A stretch of DNA of 64,000 nucleotides from Archangium violaceum (GTDB lineage: Bacteria; Myxococcota; Myxococcia; Myxococcales; Myxococcaceae), in contig NZ_CP069396.1 in NCBI RefSeq assembly GCF_016887565.1, positions 12,878,001 through 12,942,000 of the forward strand. The letters run 5' to 3'. Under the pieces are notes generated by a model. That model saw nothing but the letters and a program-made list of their open reading frames with translations. It was not told the DNA's origin and did no database searches. The translations under genes were made by a program, and so were the position numbers. Each line of letters opens with the position of its first letter. The stretch's first letter is position 1. Shown here piece after piece: positions 52,201 to 61,643 of this stretch.

Positions 52201-53121
52201 ATGGACTCGAAGGACGTGGTGATTGTCGGAGGAGGCCCCGCGGGCCTGAGTGCCGCGCTCGTGCTGGGCCGCGCCCGGAAGAAGGTGCTGCTCTGCGACG
52301 CGGGAACGCCCCGCAACGCCGCGGCCGAGCACATCCAAGGCTTCGTCACCCGCGATGGAACGCCTCCCCAGGAGTTCCGGCGGATCGGCCGCGAGCAGCT
52401 CCGCCCCTATGACGTCGAGTACCAGAACGTGCGAGTCCTCTCGGTGGAGCGATTGGACTCGGGCTTCCGGGTGGGCCTGGAGGGAGGCCGAGTCGTGGAG
52501 ACCCGGCGGGTGCTGCTCGCCACGGGCATGGTGGATGTGCTGCCGGACCTGCCCGGCTACCGCGAGCTGTGGGGCAAGAGCATCTTCCAGTGCCCCTACT
52601 GCCACGGCTGGGAGGTGCGCGACCAGGCCTGGGGAGTGCTCGCGACGGACGAGCACATGCTCGACTTCGGCCTGTTCGTGACGGGCTGGTCGAAGGACGT
52701 GGTGGTCTTCACGAATGGAGCCCTCGCGGTGCCTCCCGAGCAGCGGTCGCGCCTGGAGCACGCGGGGGTCCGCCTGGAGGAGCGGCGCATCCGCCAGCTG
52801 CTCGTCCGGGAGGAACACCTCCACGCGGTGGAGCTGGAGGATGGAGCGCGAGTGGCGCGCCAGGTGCTCTTCGCCCGGCCGCCCCAACGCCAGACCCCGC
52901 TCGTGCAACAGCTCGTGGGGCAGCTCGGACTCGCGCTGGACGAGCAGGGATTCGTGCGCGTGGACGAGCCCCACAAGCAGACCTCGGTCCCCGGCATCCA
53001 CGCGGCGGGGGACCTCACGACGCTGCTGCAAGGCGCGCTCGTCGGGGCCTCGGCGGGGGCCATGGCCGGTTACATGATGAACCACTCCCTCAACATGGAG
53101 AACGCCACGCGAGGGGGTTGA
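52201..53121 (+). CDS. Thioredoxin-reductase-like FAD/NAD(P) oxidoreductase
   Basis: A 306-residue flavoprotein starting at the ATG at 52201, nine bases after GGAGG (the ATG at 52192 lies too close to it). DVVIVGGGPAGLSAALVLGRA is the FAD-binding Rossmann motif, RRVLLATGMVDVLPDLPGY the FAD redox-region, IFQCPYCHGWEV the redox-active Cys pair, and GIHAAGDLTTLLQGAL the C-terminal FAD site. The NAD(P) motif is weak compared with thioredoxin reductase, so it may be one of the small single-reductase enzymes acting on other substrates. It stands 61 bases after bluB. Confidence 0.88.
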   Translation: MDSKDVVIVGGGPAGLSAALVLGRARKKVLLCDAGTPRNAAAEHIQGFVTRDGTPPQEFRRIGREQLRPYDVEYQNVRVLSVERLDSGFRVGLEGGRVVETRRVLLATGMVDVLPDLPGYRELWGKSIFQCPYCHGWEVRDQAWGVLATDEHMLDFGLFVTGWSKDVVVFTNGALAVPPEQRSRLEHAGVRLEERRIRQLLVREEHLHAVELEDGARVARQVLFARPPQRQTPLVQQLVGQLGLALDEQGFVRVDEPHKQTSVPGIHAAGDLTTLLQGALVGASAGAMAGYMMNHSLNMENATRGG

Positions 53122-53151
53122 GCCAGTGCCCGGAGAGAGGCTACGACGGTG

Positions 53152-54042
53152 ATGATGCCCTCGCGCCGAGTCTTTGAGGAGCCCAGGAACCGCCCCCCCT
53201 CGTGGGAGAAGTTCGAGCGCCACCAGCTCCCCATCTGGGTGGGACGCTACGGGCCGATCTCCTCCAGCCCGGCCCGGGGGATGACCACCCACTCGTATGC
53301 CGTCATCATGCTCATCACCCGCGGGCAGACGAAGGTGCGGCACGCGGGGCAGCAGGTGCTGAACGAGGGGGATGTGCACCTCATCCCCCCGGGAGATCCG
53401 CACGGCGCCTCCCACTTCCAGGACATGGAGGGCTGGGGACTCGCCTTCCACCCCGAGGCCTTTCCCTCCGACGAGGGCTGGGGCAGCGAGCGGGGATTGA
53501 AGCTCGGCCCCCTGCTTCGCGTGAGGAGCGGATGCCATCCGGTGCTGAAGCCCTCGGCCGCCCAGCGCAAGCGACTGGAGGGATGGATGAAGCTCCTCGA
53601 GGAGGAGCTACTCCACGAGGAGCGAGGCCAGGAGGAAGCCTGCGCGGCGCTGCTGCGGCTCATCCTCGTGGAGCTGGAGCGGATCGCCACACCGCCGCGC
53701 ATGCCCGATCCCCCGGGACTGAGCCTGGCCCGGCAGGCGCTCACGCACATCGAGGCGAACTGCCTGGAGCCGCTGTCCCTGGCGAGCGTGGCCCGGGCGC
53801 TCGGACGGTCAGGTCCCCACGTGGCCGCCGTGGTGCGCCAGGAGACGGGCCGCACGGTGGGTGAGTGGATATTGGAGTACCGCATGGCCGAGGCCCGGCG
53901 GCGCCTGCGGGGCACGGACGAGCGGGTGGACATCATCGCCGAGCGAGTGGGCTACGCGGACGCAACCCACTTCATCCGCCTGTTCCGGCGCATCCACGGT
54001 GTCACCCCGGCGGCCTGGAGACGGCGCGCCACCGCCGGATAG
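53152..54042 (+). CDS. AraC-family transcriptional regulator with cupin sensor
   Basis: A 296-residue AraC protein. The ATG at 53152 is used; a GTG (53149) and ATG (53155) are adjacent alternatives. The N-terminal cupin half has NEGDVHLIPPGDPHGASHFQ, as in small-molecule-sensing AraC regulators. The C-terminal half has the two helix-turn-helix motifs LASVARALGRSGPHVAAVVR and VDIIAERVGYADATHFIRLF, and ends RRIHGVTPAAWRRR. The inducer is unknown. The oxidoreductase just upstream is a plausible target or cotranscribed partner. Confidence 0.9.
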   Translation: MMPSRRVFEEPRNRPPSWEKFERHQLPIWVGRYGPISSSPARGMTTHSYAVIMLITRGQTKVRHAGQQVLNEGDVHLIPPGDPHGASHFQDMEGWGLAFHPEAFPSDEGWGSERGLKLGPLLRVRSGCHPVLKPSAAQRKRLEGWMKLLEEELLHEERGQEEACAALLRLILVELERIATPPRMPDPPGLSLARQALTHIEANCLEPLSLASVARALGRSGPHVAAVVRQETGRTVGEWILEYRMAEARRRLRGTDERVDIIAERVGYADATHFIRLFRRIHGVTPAAWRRRATAG

Positions 54043-54091
54043 AGGACTCGCGAGGGATGGATCGGAACGGGTTCCACACTCATCGGCGTTT

Positions 54092-54379
54092 CTACTCCTC
54101 CTGTCCCTCTTCCTTTCCCTTTCCCTTCCCCTTGCCTTTTCCCTTTCCCTTGCCTTTTCCCTTCCCCTTGCCGCCTTCCCCGCTGCTCTCCTCCGCCGCG
54201 ACGGAGTCGTTCGCCCCGGGCTGAGCAGTCGCCGTATTCATGGCATCGGACTTCCCCTGGGTGCCCTCGACCTTGGCGGTGCCAGCCTTCTGGACCGGGG
54301 CAGGAGTCTTCGTGTCGGATGGCGGAGCGGCGAAGGCGGTACTGGCGACGAATGAGAAGACGGCAATGAGCTTCTTCAT
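54092..54379 (-). CDS. Tiny exported Gly-Lys repeat protein
   Basis: A 95-residue exported protein starting at the ATG at 54379, with GGAG nine bases upstream. MKKLIAVFSFVASTAFA is a clean signal peptide. The mature part is disordered and Thr/Ala/Gln-rich and ends in about eight Gly-Lys dipeptides followed by EEGQEE, giving a strongly basic then acidic tail. Repeated GGGAAA-type DNA (54100-54175) encodes the tail, so its length may vary by slippage. It could bind nucleic acid, polysaccharide or membranes electrostatically; the function is unknown. The gap to the CHAT gene holds an AT-rich tract (54519-54533). Confidence 0.7.
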   Translation of the reverse strand: MKKLIAVFSFVASTAFAAPPSDTKTPAPVQKAGTAKVEGTQGKSDAMNTATAQPGANDSVAAEESSGEGGKGKGKGKGKGKGKGKGKGKEEGQEE

Positions 54380-54583
54380 GCTGGAATCTCCAGGCTGGGA
54401 AGGAAACGGCGTGAGCACATACGGACGATACTCTTTTCGCACAGGCGTGCGCGTCCGCTGGTGAGCAATCTCATACAAAGACAGTGATGACCCTCACAGC
54501 GCCACTCGCGCGCCCACTGTAATTTTTCATCATCACCCAATTCTCGAGGGGCAGCAGCCTCGAGGCACACGGGGGGGGATGAC

Positions 54584-56539
54584 ATGTGGCGAGCGCTCGG
54601 ATGGATGGTATTGGCCGCCCTGGTTCATGCCGCGAACACCGCGGCCGAAGAGGAGCGAGCGAAGGCCAGGCTGCTGGAGGCGCGGGCGGCGTTCGACAAG
54701 GCCAACTGGCTCATCGAGACCGGCAGGTACACCGAGGCCCTCAATCACAGCCAACATGCGCTCACGCTGCGTGAGGCCACGCTGGGTGACAATCATTCCG
54801 AGGTGGCCGCGAGCCTCAACCAGCTGGGCGAGATCTTCCTGCGGCAAAGAAAAGCAGCCCATGCCAGACCGCTCCTCGAGCGCGCCTTCACCCTCTCCGA
54901 GCAATACCTGCGCACCGAGGCGCTCGACCTCTCCGAGTCCCGCCACACCAGTCTCCTGCACCTCCTCCGGAACGATGAAGCGCGAATCCATGCCCTGCTC
55001 CGGGCCCATCCGGACGATGCGCGCGTGCGGCACCTGGCCCTGACCGCCGTGCTGCTGCGCAAGGGCCGCTCCATCGAGGAGACCGCCAACACCTCTCGCA
55101 TCCTCAACCACGACCTCGGCGCCCAGGACCGCGAGCACTTCGAGCAACTGCGCGCCCTGCGCTCCCAGTTCGCCACGCTGACGCTCCGGGGCCCCGGCCT
55201 GCTTCCCCCCTCCGAGTACCAACGGCGCCTCGAGGAGCTCGCCTCCCAGGCCGACATGCGTGAGACCGCCCTCGCCAGGCGTGCGGCCCCCCTGCGCGCG
55301 CTCATCGCCCTTCCGCCTCCCGCCGAAATGGTCAAGCGTGTCGCCGCCGCCCTCCCCCAGGAAGCGGCCCTCGTCGAGTTCGTCGCCTACGCGGAGGACT
55401 CCGGTCAGCTCCGCTACCTGGTCCTGGTGCTCTTTCCCAGTGGACGCACCCGCGCCCTCGACCTGGGACCCGCGGCGCCCATCGACCTGGCCACCTCGGA
55501 CCTGTGCAACGCCCTCGCCAGCCGTGATGCCGCCTACCAGCTCCCCGCCCAGACCCTCTACGCCCTGGCGTTCCAACCGCTGCTGCCACTCCTGGGCGAT
55601 GTCCGCCGCCTCTTCATCGCGCCAGACGGCCAGCTCGGCCTGGTCCCCTTCGATGCGCTGCACGATGGCCACCACTTCCTCATCGAGTCCTTCGACCTCT
55701 CCTATCTCACCTCTGGCAGGGACCTGCTGCCCCGCCCCCAGTCTCCCCCGCCTTCACGCTCGGTCGTCGTCATGGCGGATCCACTCCTCGAGGCCCCGCC
55801 CTCCACGCCACACACGTCCCCGACCGAATACCGCTGGGCTCCCATCCCCGGCACCCGCCATGAAGCCCTGGCCATCCAGCGTCTGATGCCCCAGGCCCAG
55901 CTCTTCCTCGGCCCCGAGGCGACCAAGGAGCGCCTGCTCCAGCAGGCCGCACCCGGGGTCCTCCACATCGCCACCCATGGCTTCTTCCAGGAGAACACCG
56001 CGGCTCCCGAGGGTGCCCGTGCCCTCATCCACGTCGGCGCCCTCGGGGGCGGCATCTCCTCGCGGAACCCGACTGATCCACTGCTCCGCTCCGGCCTGGT
56101 CCTCGCCAACACCCACGCGGCGGCCTCCAACAGCTCTGGCACCCTGGTCACCGCGCTCGAGCTCGCCAGCCTCGACCTCTGGGGCACGCAGCTCGTCGTC
56201 CTCTCCGCCTGCGACACGGGCCGAGGCGACGTCAAGCTCGGGCAGGGCATCTACGGCCTGCGCCGCGCGCTCTTCATCGCGGGCGCGGAGACGGTGGTGT
56301 CGAGCCTCTGGAAGGTCAACGACGAGACCACCCGCCTGCTCATGGAGGACTACTACCACCACCTGCGTGCCGGTAAGGGCCGGGCCGAGGCCCTGCGCGA
56401 GGCCATGCGCGCCCTGCGCGGGACTCGACCCCACCCCTACTACTGGGCCCCCTTCATCGCGCTGGGCCGGGATACGCCTCTGCGTTCGATGGACCCGGAC
56501 CACCGTGAACGGCAAGCCTGCCCGGCTGCTTTCTGCTGA
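54584..56539 (+). CDS. Exported TPR + CHAT-domain caspase-like protease
   Basis: A 651-residue protein starting at the ATG at 54584, with a signal peptide (MWRALGWMVLAALVHAANTAA) unusual for CHAT proteins, which are mostly cytoplasmic. TPR-like helices (about 25-130, WLIETGRYTEALNHSQHAL, AASLNQLGEIFLRQRK) are followed by a helical linker and the CHAT domain from about 330 (LFIAPDGQLGLVPFDALHDG). The caspase-like pair is present: His465 in HIATHGFF and Cys543 in LSACDTGRGD, plus VSSLWKVNDE. It should cleave a protein target outside the cytoplasm. It lies 67 bases upstream of the kinase-FGE receptor, with a paralogue at 61644. Confidence 0.88.
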   Translation: MWRALGWMVLAALVHAANTAAEEERAKARLLEARAAFDKANWLIETGRYTEALNHSQHALTLREATLGDNHSEVAASLNQLGEIFLRQRKAAHARPLLERAFTLSEQYLRTEALDLSESRHTSLLHLLRNDEARIHALLRAHPDDARVRHLALTAVLLRKGRSIEETANTSRILNHDLGAQDREHFEQLRALRSQFATLTLRGPGLLPPSEYQRRLEELASQADMRETALARRAAPLRALIALPPPAEMVKRVAAALPQEAALVEFVAYAEDSGQLRYLVLVLFPSGRTRALDLGPAAPIDLATSDLCNALASRDAAYQLPAQTLYALAFQPLLPLLGDVRRLFIAPDGQLGLVPFDALHDGHHFLIESFDLSYLTSGRDLLPRPQSPPPSRSVVVMADPLLEAPPSTPHTSPTEYRWAPIPGTRHEALAIQRLMPQAQLFLGPEATKERLLQQAAPGVLHIATHGFFQENTAAPEGARALIHVGALGGGISSRNPTDPLLRSGLVLANTHAAASNSSGTLVTALELASLDLWGTQLVVLSACDTGRGDVKLGQGIYGLRRALFIAGAETVVSSLWKVNDETTRLLMEDYYHHLRAGKGRAEALREAMRALRGTRPHPYYWAPFIALGRDTPLRSMDPDHRERQACPAAFC

Positions 56540-56606
56540 CCGGCTGCCCGGTATGGGCCGCTCGACTTGGCTCAACGGATTCTGAAAGACTGAGGTCATC
56601 GATTCC

Positions 56607-59600
56607 ATGGGTCCGCCAAATGCGAAGGACGCTCCGGAGGACCGGACCGAGACGATTGCCGGGCTCGACCCGAAAGCGTCTCCCACGCCCAACACACCCC
56701 CGCCACCGGCGGAGACCTGGACTCCCCCCACCGAGTTCAACGAGTTCCGCCTGGAGCGCATGCTCGCTCGCGGTGGCATGGGCGTCGTCTATCTCGCCCA
56801 CGACACCTCCCTGGGACGCCCCGTCGCGGTGAAGTTCATCGCCTCGGGCCAACCCGAGCCCCTGGTGCGCGAGTACTTCGAGACGGAGGCGCGCGCCATC
56901 GCCCGCCTGCAGCACCCCAACGTCGTCACCGTGTTTCGCGTCGGCGCGGTCGGCGACCACCCGTACATCGTCTCCGAGTACGTCGCCGGCCGGACCCTCG
57001 CGGAGCTCGCCCTCCCCATTCCCTGGCGGCGGGTCCTCACGCTCGGCGTGGGCCTGGCCCGGGGGCTCGCGGCGGCCCACCGGCAGGGCGTGCTCCACCG
57101 GGACATCAAGCCCTCCAACGCCCTGGTCACCGATGGGGGCGAGGTGAAGCTGCTCGACTTCGGGCTGGCCGAGCAGTTCGAGCCGGGCGAGTCCTCGCGC
57201 TCCGCCGGTGCGCACCCGCCCGCGGGCACGCCCCACTACATGGCGCCCGAGGTCCTCCGCGGCGCGCCGGCCACCCCCCAGAGCGACCTCTATTCGCTCG
57301 GCCTGACCCTCTACAAGCTGTGCACGGGCAGGCTCCCGCGTCGTGCCTCTCCGGAGAAGAACCCCAAGCCCGAATTCGAGCGGGGCGTGGATCCGGACTT
57401 CGCGGCCATCATCCTGCGGTGCCTCGCGCCCGACCCGGCCGAACGCTTCGCCTCGGCCGACCTGCTGCGCGAGGCCCTGGAGCGACTCGAGCAGCTCCAC
57501 GCCGCCACGCCGCTCGCCGAGGGCAATCCCTACCGGGGCCTGGCGCCCTTCGAGGCCGAGCATCGGGCGCTCTTCTTCGGACGCGACGCCGACATCCGCA
57601 CCGTGCTCGAGCGCTTGCGCAACCAATCCCTGACGCTCGTCGCGGGAGACTCCGGGGTCGGCAAGTCCTCGCTGTGCCGTGCCGGGGTGCTCCCCCGGGC
57701 AGCCGCCAACGCCGTGGACGAGGGCCGTGAAGTCTACACGGTCACGCTCTGGCCCGGTCACCGGCCGCTCCAGGCCCTCGCCGCCGCGCTCGCGCCACTG
57801 CTCGGCAGGAAGGAGTCGGAGTTCCTCACCGCCCTGACGGACACCCCGCACTGGCTCGGCCAGACACTGCGCGAGGCGTACCCGGGCAAGCGCGGCCTGC
57901 TCCTCTTCGTCGACCAGCTCGAGGAGCTCATCACGCTGGCCGAGTCCAGCCAGGCGGTGCGCTTCGCCCGCATCCTCCAAGAGCTCGCCCTGCCCTCGGT
58001 GGGGGTGCGCGTGCTGCTGGCGGTGCGCGGCGACTTCCTCACGCGCGTGTGCGCCCTGCCCGGCCTGGGCGACGAGGCCGAGCGGGCGCTCTACATCCTC
58101 CGTCCCATGTCCCCCGAGGGGGTGCGCGAGGCCATCGTCGGCCCGGCGCGCGGCCGCGGCGTGGTCTTCGAGTCCGAGGAGCTCCTCCAGACGCTCGTCG
58201 CCTCCACGGCGCAAGGCATGGGCAGCCTGCCCCTGCTCCAGTTCGCGCTCGCCGAGCTGTGGGAGCGGCGCAACCCGGCGCAGGCCCGCATCACCCGGGC
58301 GGCGCTCGACGAGATGGGCGGCGTGGCCGGAGCGCTGTCGCGGCACGCCGACGGGGTGCTCGCGAGTCTGCGCCCGGCCGAGCAACAGGCGGCACGGCGG
58401 CTGCTCCTCCAGCTCGTGACCGCGGAGGGCACGCGCGGAGAGCGCGGTGAGGAGGAGCTCGTCGCGGCCTCGGACGACGCCTCCCGCGCCGCCCTTCACG
58501 CGCTCATCGAGGGCCGGCTCCTCCACGCCAGGACCACGGGTGGCAAGGCCCGCTACGGCATCGCCCATGACTCGCTCATCACCAGCTGGGGCACGTTGCG
58601 CAACTGGCTCGACGACGACATCGGCCATCGCGCGGTGCGCCAGCGCGTGGAGGAGGCGAGCGCCGAGTGGGAGCGATTGGGACACGCCAGGGACGCCCTG
58701 TGGGGGCAGCGGCAGCTCGACGAGACACGCCCGCTCGCGCCCACGAGCCTGGGCCCCCGTGAGCACGCCTTCCTGCAGGCCTCTCGCCGTGCCTTGAGCC
58801 TCCAGCGGTGGGGCCAGACCCTGGCCGTGCTCCTCGGGGTGCTCTCCCTCGCCGCCCTCTATGGAGGGTTGCGCCTGCAGGCGTACCGCGAGGACGCGCG
58901 CTTCGTCGCCGCGGCGATGGGCACCGCGAAGCAAGCGCTCGACGAGGGCCGCGCCCTGGGAGAGCAGGCCCGGGCCCGGCGCGAGGAGGCGCTCGCGCTG
59001 TTCGACAACCGGTCTCCCGCGTCCTTCAGCCCGGTAGCCTCCTCCAGCCCTCACGAGCTCTGGCAGAGCGCCGAACGACGGTGGGCCGAGGCGCTCGACC
59101 TGCTCGAGAAGAGCAACACGGCCCTGGTCAGCGCCGACCAATCCCTCGAGAAGGCGCTCGAGCGTGAGTACGGTCATGGGGAGGCGCGACGGCTCCTCAT
59201 CGAGGTCACCCATGAGCGCATGCTCCTGGCCGAGGACTTCCACCAGCAGCAAGCGCGCGACGAGCTGATGCGGCGCCTGAAGCAGTTGATCGACCGCGCG
59301 GGCGACGGGGACAAGTGGAGGCAGCGGCTCTCGGCCCCGGCCGAGCTCGAGCTCGTGACCGAGCCCCCGGGGGCGAGCATCCAGGTCGAGCGCTACCTCC
59401 CGGACGCGCGAGGGGTGCTGCGCCTCGAGCCTGGCCCGAACCTCGGCCCGACGCCCCTCACCCGCGCGCAGCTGCCCGCGGGCTCCTATCTCCTCCACCT
59501 CACCCTGCCCGGCCGCGCTCCGGTCGGCCTGCCCCTGCTCCTCACCCGGGGCAAGAGCGAGCGCGTCCACCTCGTGCTCCCCACCCGCGTGCCTTCCGGC

Positions 59601-60422
59601 TACGCCTACATCCCGCCCGGCTGCTTCCTGCTGGGCACCGCCGAGCCGGAGAAGATCCGCAAGTTCTTGCACAGCACCCCCCTGCACCGCTCCTGCTTCG
59701 ACGAGGGATACCTGATCGGCCGGACGGAGGTGACCTTCGGCGATTGGGTGACCTACCTGGACAGCCTCCCGCCGGACGCGGCGGCCAGACGCCTCCTCGA
59801 GCAGCCACGCATGGGCGCCTTCGGGGCGATCACCCTGCGGCATCAGCGCGGCGCGGGCTGGGTCTTCTCCTTCCATCGCGCGTCCGACGACGTCCTCACC
59901 GCTCGGGAGGGAGAGACCTTCCGTTACTCCGCCCGCCCCCAACGCGACACCGCCGACTGGCGCCTGTTTCCCCTCTCCGGTGTCTCCGCCGAGGACCTGG
60001 TGGGCTATTTCTTCTGGCTGGACCGCTCGGGACGTCTGCCAGGGGCGCGCTTGTGCGGCGAGCACGAGTGGGAGCGCGCCGCCCGGGGCGCCGACGGCCG
60101 CGAGTACCCGCATGGGGACCGGCTCCTGCCCGAGGATGCCAACATCGACACGACGTACGACCGGCAGCCCAAGGCCTTCGGGCCCGACATGGTCGGCTCC
60201 TACCCGGTGTCGACGAGCCCCTTCGGACTCGTCGACATGGCCGGCAACGCGTACGAGCTCACACGGCCCGTGACACCGGAGCTCGGGCGTATCGCCCTGC
60301 GCGGTGGGGCCTGGTACTACGACGGGCTCGTCGCGCTCGTGGCCAACCGCTCGGCGGGCGAGCCCACCCAACGCGACGCCACGATCGGCGTGCGCGTCTG
60401 CGCATCGGTCTCCACGCGCTGA
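56607..60422 (+). CDS. Giant Ser/Thr kinase - STAND NTPase - PEGA - FGE/sulfatase-modifying-factor receptor
   Basis: A 1,271-residue membrane receptor with all domains in frame. After a disordered N-terminus the kinase domain (about 45-305) has RGGMGVVY, VAVKF (Lys76), HRDIKPSNAL and LLDFGLA. From about 306 a novel STAND NTPase follows: NPYRGLAPFEAEHRALFFGR, Walker A AGDSGVGKSS (around 348), LLLFVDQLEEL (Walker B), RPMSPEGVREAI, and ALSRHADGVLASL. A membrane helix (about 734-754) leads outside to a PEGA-like domain (912-992) and a C-terminal FGE/SUMF1-type domain (GYAYIPPGCFLLGT, RLCGEHEWERAARGADGREYP, GLVDMAGNAYEL, GGAWYYD). It combines an outside sensor with an inside NTPase and kinase. It is flanked by exported CHAT and ADYC proteins. 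Confidence 0.9.
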   Translation: MGPPNAKDAPEDRTETIAGLDPKASPTPNTPPPPAETWTPPTEFNEFRLERMLARGGMGVVYLAHDTSLGRPVAVKFIASGQPEPLVREYFETEARAIARLQHPNVVTVFRVGAVGDHPYIVSEYVAGRTLAELALPIPWRRVLTLGVGLARGLAAAHRQGVLHRDIKPSNALVTDGGEVKLLDFGLAEQFEPGESSRSAGAHPPAGTPHYMAPEVLRGAPATPQSDLYSLGLTLYKLCTGRLPRRASPEKNPKPEFERGVDPDFAAIILRCLAPDPAERFASADLLREALERLEQLHAATPLAEGNPYRGLAPFEAEHRALFFGRDADIRTVLERLRNQSLTLVAGDSGVGKSSLCRAGVLPRAAANAVDEGREVYTVTLWPGHRPLQALAAALAPLLGRKESEFLTALTDTPHWLGQTLREAYPGKRGLLLFVDQLEELITLAESSQAVRFARILQELALPSVGVRVLLAVRGDFLTRVCALPGLGDEAERALYILRPMSPEGVREAIVGPARGRGVVFESEELLQTLVASTAQGMGSLPLLQFALAELWERRNPAQARITRAALDEMGGVAGALSRHADGVLASLRPAEQQAARRLLLQLVTAEGTRGERGEEELVAASDDASRAALHALIEGRLLHARTTGGKARYGIAHDSLITSWGTLRNWLDDDIGHRAVRQRVEEASAEWERLGHARDALWGQRQLDETRPLAPTSLGPREHAFLQASRRALSLQRWGQTLAVLLGVLSLAALYGGLRLQAYREDARFVAAAMGTAKQALDEGRALGEQARARREEALALFDNRSPASFSPVASSSPHELWQSAERRWAEALDLLEKSNTALVSADQSLEKALEREYGHGEARRLLIEVTHERMLLAEDFHQQQARDELMRRLKQLIDRAGDGDKWRQRLSAPAELELVTEPPGASIQVERYLPDARGVLRLEPGPNLGPTPLTRAQLPAGSYLLHLTLPGRAPVGLPLLLTRGKSERVHLVLPTRVPSGYAYIPPGCFLLGTAEPEKIRKFLHSTPLHRSCFDEGYLIGRTEVTFGDWVTYLDSLPPDAAARRLLEQPRMGAFGAITLRHQRGAGWVFSFHRASDDVLTAREGETFRYSARPQRDTADWRLFPLSGVSAEDLVGYFFWLDRSGRLPGARLCGEHEWERAARGADGREYPHGDRLLPEDANIDTTYDRQPKAFGPDMVGSYPVSTSPFGLVDMAGNAYELTRPVTPELGRIALRGGAWYYDGLVALVANRSAGEPTQRDATIGVRVCASVSTR

Positions 60423-60547
60423 CACGGCCAGGGGTCGTGAGCGCCGTCACACGAAGCAAGTGAGAGCGCGCACAGCCCATCCGCGCTCCTGTTGGTACTT
60501 CATCCGCAGATGGGCATGTCGCCCCCATCCAACGGAGAGGTGCCTTC

Positions 60548-61612
60548 ATGAACGCTTGGAACAAGTCCCTTGTCGCCTCGGTGTGTCTGCTGTTCACCGC
60601 GCCCGCGTTCTCCGCGAGCCCGGCCCCGGTGACCCCGGTGTCCAAGGCCGAGCGGTACGCGCGCCGCTGCCAGAGCCATGCTTCGGACCGCGGCCGGATG
60701 CCCCAGGGAACGGCGCTGTGGGGCACCCGGTCGACGTGGAAGTCCAAGCAGCAGGGCGACGAGCGGAGCAGCGTGCTCGTGTCGGTCGACCTGAGCACCC
60801 CGCTCCTCACCGATGCCAGCGTGAAGAGCCTGCGGCTGGAGAACGGGCACCTGGTGGCCTCGCCCCAGTCGGCCACCAGTCTGGTGGGCACCGTGCTCCA
60901 GGGCACCTCCAGTCAGGGCAAGCCCGTGGAGGTCGCCCTGTGCGGAGCCGAGCCCGCCCCCGAGGATCCGGACATGGTGTGGTACCGCGTCGAGGCGTGG
61001 AACCCGGTGGCGCAGGAGTGGGAGAACCCGTGCGTGGCCAACGACACCGTGACGGACCCGCGGGCGATGGCGGTGGGCGGTGTGTGGGACGCCAGCGGGG
61101 CGCACCACGACGTGTCGGGCAAGCTGACCCTGGCGTGTGAGACCGGCGTCATCACCAAGTGCATCCGCTGGGGTTACAAACCCTGGGCCAGCCGAGGCGG
61201 ACAATCCCTGGCGGAGCTGCACCAGGCCTGCACCCGCATGGCTCGCGCGGACTACTGCGGCAACGGCCGGAGTCACACGCACGACGGCACCATCATCGAC
61301 ATCTATGACAGGGTGGGCGTGCTCTCGATGACCCGGGAGGCCTCCGCGGGATGGGATCCGGCGCGCGCCTCCTTCGAGGCGGCCTGGGGGCCTGACGGGG
61401 CCACGTGTCTCTCGCGCACCCGGGATGGGCGGGCGCTGGAGACGATCCTCAAGGAGTGCCCGGGACGCTTCCACGTGGGCGAGCCGGTGGAGTTGGGGCA
61501 GGAGGACCGCTGCACCGCGAGGCGCGCGGACCTCAACGTGGAGACGGTGATGCTGCGCAACCGCTCGTACGAAGGCCAGAAGGGCGCCACGGCTCAGGCC
61601 GGGGGCCAGTAG
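60548..61612 (+). CDS. Exported ADYC-domain protein
   Basis: A 354-residue exported protein (MNAWNKSLVASVCLLFTAPAFS) starting at the ATG at 60548. MARADYCGNGRSHTHDG gives the ADYC domain its name. It has ten or so Cys residues in pairs (YARRCQSH, VALCGAEP, NPCVAND, ITKCIRWGYKPW, DRCTARR), expected to form disulfides outside the cell. In this family such proteins occur mainly in myxobacteria and relatives and have no known function. It sits between the kinase-FGE receptor and the second CHAT gene, 126 and 31 bases from them. Confidence 0.85.
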   Translation: MNAWNKSLVASVCLLFTAPAFSASPAPVTPVSKAERYARRCQSHASDRGRMPQGTALWGTRSTWKSKQQGDERSSVLVSVDLSTPLLTDASVKSLRLENGHLVASPQSATSLVGTVLQGTSSQGKPVEVALCGAEPAPEDPDMVWYRVEAWNPVAQEWENPCVANDTVTDPRAMAVGGVWDASGAHHDVSGKLTLACETGVITKCIRWGYKPWASRGGQSLAELHQACTRMARADYCGNGRSHTHDGTIIDIYDRVGVLSMTREASAGWDPARASFEAAWGPDGATCLSRTRDGRALETILKECPGRFHVGEPVELGQEDRCTARRADLNVETVMLRNRSYEGQKGATAQAGGQ

Positions 61613-61643
61613 TCCCGCGGTCGACGACCCCTGGAGGAATGCC

